Assembly: GCA_965206355.1 (NCBI GenBank)
Contig: OZ242212.1
Coordinates: 1,240,001-1,304,000 of the forward strand
DNA from: Spongiihabitans sp965206355
Lineage (GTDB): Bacteria; Pseudomonadota; Gammaproteobacteria; Arenicellales; Poriferihabitantaceae
DNA: 64,000 bases
Direction: 5' to 3'
In this document: in pieces, positions 61,944 to 64,000 of the stretch
Position numbering within the stretch: the first letter of the stretch is position 1
How the letters are laid out: every line of letters begins with the position of its first letter
Position numbers and translations under genes: made by a program
The notes under the pieces: model-generated
What the model was told of the DNA's origin: nothing
Databases searched by the model: none
Seen by the model: only the letters and a program-made list of their open reading frames with translations

Positions 61944-62732
61944 ATGAAGAAACCGTATATAAAATTTAGCATAAAATTTGTTATGGGCATTATCGTGGTT
62001 GCCCTTATCGGTGGCTGTGCGCCACACAGTATACCGCCAGTTATCAATAAGTCACCAGCACGGCATATTCCTGATGCCTATGTGGTCAAGCGCGGTGATT
62101 CCATTTATAACATCTCTTGGGGATTTGGTCTGAATTTTCAGGACATTGCCAAGTGGAATGGCTTGAAGAAACCATATGCAGTTAAATTCGGACAGGTCAT
62201 TGTGTTACGCAAGGAAGCCACTGGGAAAACCGCTAAAACGCGACCGTTGAATGCACGTGCATCCGCAACGAAGCAAGCCGCCGTTGCCACGACATTACCG
62301 GCAAAGCGACTGGCACCCTCGCCGAAAAGGAATACTGCCAATGCGCCGGCAGTGGTGTTTTCAAAATCACCTGCTAAATGGAATTGGCCAGCAGAGGGCA
62401 AGTTGGCTGGTAAGTATGCGCCAGTAAAAGGCAGTAATGGCATACAAATCGCTGGCGTAGCGGGAAGCCCCATAAAAGCGACCGCAGCTGGCAATGTGGT
62501 GTATGCAGGTGAGGGGTTGAGGGGCTACGGTAAGCTGATTATTGTTAAGCATTCAATTCGATTTTTAAGTGCTTATGCACATAATCAGGATATTCTGGTC
62601 AAGGAAGGGCAATCCATAAAATCCGGTCAACAAATTGCGCGTATGGGCAGCAGCGGTACGCAAGTAACTATGTTACATTTTGAAATTCGGGAAGACGGTA
62701 AATCAGTTGACCCATTGAAGTATTTAAAGTGA
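61944..62732 (+). CDS. nlpD: Murein hydrolase activator lipoprotein NlpD
   Basis: 262 residues from ATG 61944. Lipobox LIGGC near residue 25, a LysM domain (YVVKRGDSIYNISWGFGLNF...), an Ala/Thr/Pro linker, and a C-terminal LytM domain (NWPAEGKLAGKYAPVKGSNG...). The LytM domain has NGIQIAG where active M23 peptidases have H.GID, and so lacks the metal His and Asp, as in NlpD proteins that activate the amidase AmiC rather than cut wall. rpoS, normally next, is absent. Confidence 0.92.
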   Translation: MKKPYIKFSIKFVMGIIVVALIGGCAPHSIPPVINKSPARHIPDAYVVKRGDSIYNISWGFGLNFQDIAKWNGLKKPYAVKFGQVIVLRKEATGKTAKTRPLNARASATKQAAVATTLPAKRLAPSPKRNTANAPAVVFSKSPAKWNWPAEGKLAGKYAPVKGSNGIQIAGVAGSPIKATAAGNVVYAGEGLRGYGKLIIVKHSIRFLSAYAHNQDILVKEGQSIKSGQQIARMGSSGTQVTMLHFEIREDGKSVDPLKYLK

Positions 62733-62773
62733 CCACATTCTAATTGATGAACCACCCCTAATTGGAGAATAAT

Positions 62774-63808
62774 ATGGCACTGCCTGATATTGATTTACCC
62801 ACAGCTATTCGCCAGCTAGTTGCCGCGAAAAATTTGAGTCGGCAAGCCATGCAATCGGTGATGAGGTTGATTATGTCTGGAGGCGCCACCGATGCACAGA
62901 TTGGCGCATTCCTGAGTGCACTTAGCATCAAAGGTGAATCGGTGGACGAAATTGTCGGTGCGGCAACGATAATGCGTGAGTTGTCAGTGAAAGTCATCAC
63001 CAAAGCGGACAAGATAGTGGATAGCGTGGGGACTGGTGGTGATGCTGCCAAACTGTTTAATGTATCAACCGCCAGTGCTTTGGTTGCATCGGCAGCGGGT
63101 GCGTGTGTCGGCAAACATGGTAATCGGGCAGCAACTGGTAACTCGGGCAGTGCCGATGTGCTGGAGGCTGCGGGTGTCAATATTGCTATCACTCCGCAAC
63201 AAGTGGGGCAGTGTATTGACCAATGTGGTATCGGTTTTATGTTCGCACCGAACCATCATGCGGCAATGCGCTATGCTATCGCTGCAAGAAAAGAAATCGG
63301 CATACGCACGGTATTTAATCTTCTCGGACCATTAACCAATCCGGCGGATGCTCGGTTTCAGTTGGTCGGGGTGTTCAGTGCGCAGTGGCTTCGACCGATT
63401 GCCGAAGTGCTTGCCGAGTTGGGTAGTGAACATACTGTGGTGGTGTGTTCCGATGACGGGCTGGATGAAATTTCCATCGCTGCGGATACGCGGGTTGTGG
63501 AATATAATAACGGCACATTCTCTGAATACCGGATTGCTCCTGAGCAATTTGGCATGCTCAGGTCTGATCTCAAAGCTATCGTTGTTGCCGATGCCAGCGA
63601 CAGTCTCGCTATGATTAAGCAGGCATTGGCAGGTGAAACGGGTGCGGCACGTGATATGCTGGCACTCAATGCCGGAGCGACTCTTTATGCGGGCAACTTG
63701 GTAGCTTCAATTGCAGACGGCATACATCTCGCCAATGAAATTCTTGATAATGGCAAAGCATTGGACAAACTGCAACATCTGAAAGAAGTGTCAAACTCCT
63801 TCTTGTAA
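62774..63808 (+). CDS. trpD: Anthranilate phosphoribosyltransferase
   Basis: 344 residues from ATG 62774, with GGAGA six bases before. It joins anthranilate to PRPP in tryptophan synthesis. SVGTGGDAAKLFNVSTASAL is the PRPP loop, KHGNRAATGNSGSADVLEAA binds anthranilate and metal, RTVFNLLGPLTNPA follows. It stands alone, without trpC or trpG next to it. Confidence 0.96.
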   Translation: MALPDIDLPTAIRQLVAAKNLSRQAMQSVMRLIMSGGATDAQIGAFLSALSIKGESVDEIVGAATIMRELSVKVITKADKIVDSVGTGGDAAKLFNVSTASALVASAAGACVGKHGNRAATGNSGSADVLEAAGVNIAITPQQVGQCIDQCGIGFMFAPNHHAAMRYAIAARKEIGIRTVFNLLGPLTNPADARFQLVGVFSAQWLRPIAEVLAELGSEHTVVVCSDDGLDEISIAADTRVVEYNNGTFSEYRIAPEQFGMLRSDLKAIVVADASDSLAMIKQALAGETGAARDMLALNAGATLYAGNLVASIADGIHLANEILDNGKALDKLQHLKEVSNSFL

Positions 63809-63825
63809 AGCGTAGGGAAGTTGGC

Positions 63826-64000
63826 TTGAAAAATATACCCACCGATCTGCTGCGTACCTTTGTTACCATCGTCAAAGAAAATGGCTTCAGTAGTGCCGGG
63901 AATAAATTGGGGCGTTCTCAGCCGGCAGTGAGTTTACAAATGAACCGTTTGGAGGAACTGGTTGATCGAGCGATTATGATGCGAAATGGACGCTCGTTTC
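63826..64000 (+). CDS. LysR-family regulator, N-terminus only
   Basis: 58 codons to the window edge: LKNIPTDLLRTFVTIVKENG then FSSAGNKLGRSQPAVSLQMN RLEEL forms the LysR winged helix-turn-helix. The start is TTG 63826 after AGGGAAG. It follows trpD closely on the same strand; target genes lie outside the window. Confidence 0.85.
   Translation, partial: MKNIPTDLLRTFVTIVKENGFSSAGNKLGRSQPAVSLQMNRLEELVDRAIMMRNGRSF

Overview
The window is bacterial chromosome from a gammaproteobacterium with a moderately AT-leaning composition. Evidence is the str / S10 / spc / alpha ribosomal super-operon in standard order, the surE-pcm-nlpD block, rluD divergent from bamD, queA-tgt, prfB-lysS with the RF2 recoding site, and lolC-lolD. 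A SorAB-type sulfite dehydrogenase (44752-46388) fits a sulfur-oxidising lifestyle. I cannot name the species.

Layout. 1-885: thrC (partial). 1-10.2 kb: a decaying aromatic-acid / 2-aminobenzoate locus. It holds an arylformamidase-like hydrolase, a small Lrp-type protein, a gutted acyl-CoA dehydrogenase, scraps of an ABMR-type flavin hydroxylase and an SDR, an intact MarR regulator, a broken CoA ligase, and a complete branched-chain/aromatic-type ABC importer. 10.2-13.6 kb: rluD, bamD, purC. 14.4-33.9 kb: rpsL to rplQ, with secY and rpoA and a promoter in front of rpsL and of rpsM; fusA carries a one-base frameshift. 34.2-43.1 kb: rlmE, ftsH, glmM, bactofilin, tRNA-Leu(CAA), queA, tgt, glyA. 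43.1-48.2 kb: an IS481-like element with a split transposase, sulfite dehydrogenase, a TctA scrap, ogt and tRNA-Leu(CAG). 48.2-56.5 kb: prfB, lysS, lolC, lolD, lon, and an adenine-deaminase-type gene. 56.5-64 kb: an antitoxin remnant, an ABC exporter, an IS remnant, surE, a 42-bp tandem repeat, pcm, a DedA/YqaA protein, nlpD, trpD and a partial LysR regulator.

The main unexplained structure is a 14-copy family of short non-autonomous inverted-repeat elements (MITEs). They have 14-bp perfect termini (GAGACCTTTGCACG), and most copies are flanked by 5-bp target duplications. The common form is 139 bp, so an insertion adds 144 bp (48 codons). One frame on each strand is free of stops. Two copies lie in frame inside coding sequence: one in the signal-peptide region of bamD, one in the CoA-ligase remnant. 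Both are read in the same element frame. This resembles the protein-inserting palindromic elements of Rickettsia.

The genome shows erosion: gene scraps, three homopolymer frameshifts (fusA, transposase, antitoxin), and expected neighbours that are missing (rpoS after nlpD, folP between ftsH and glmM, lolE after lolD). The core translation and envelope genes otherwise look intact.
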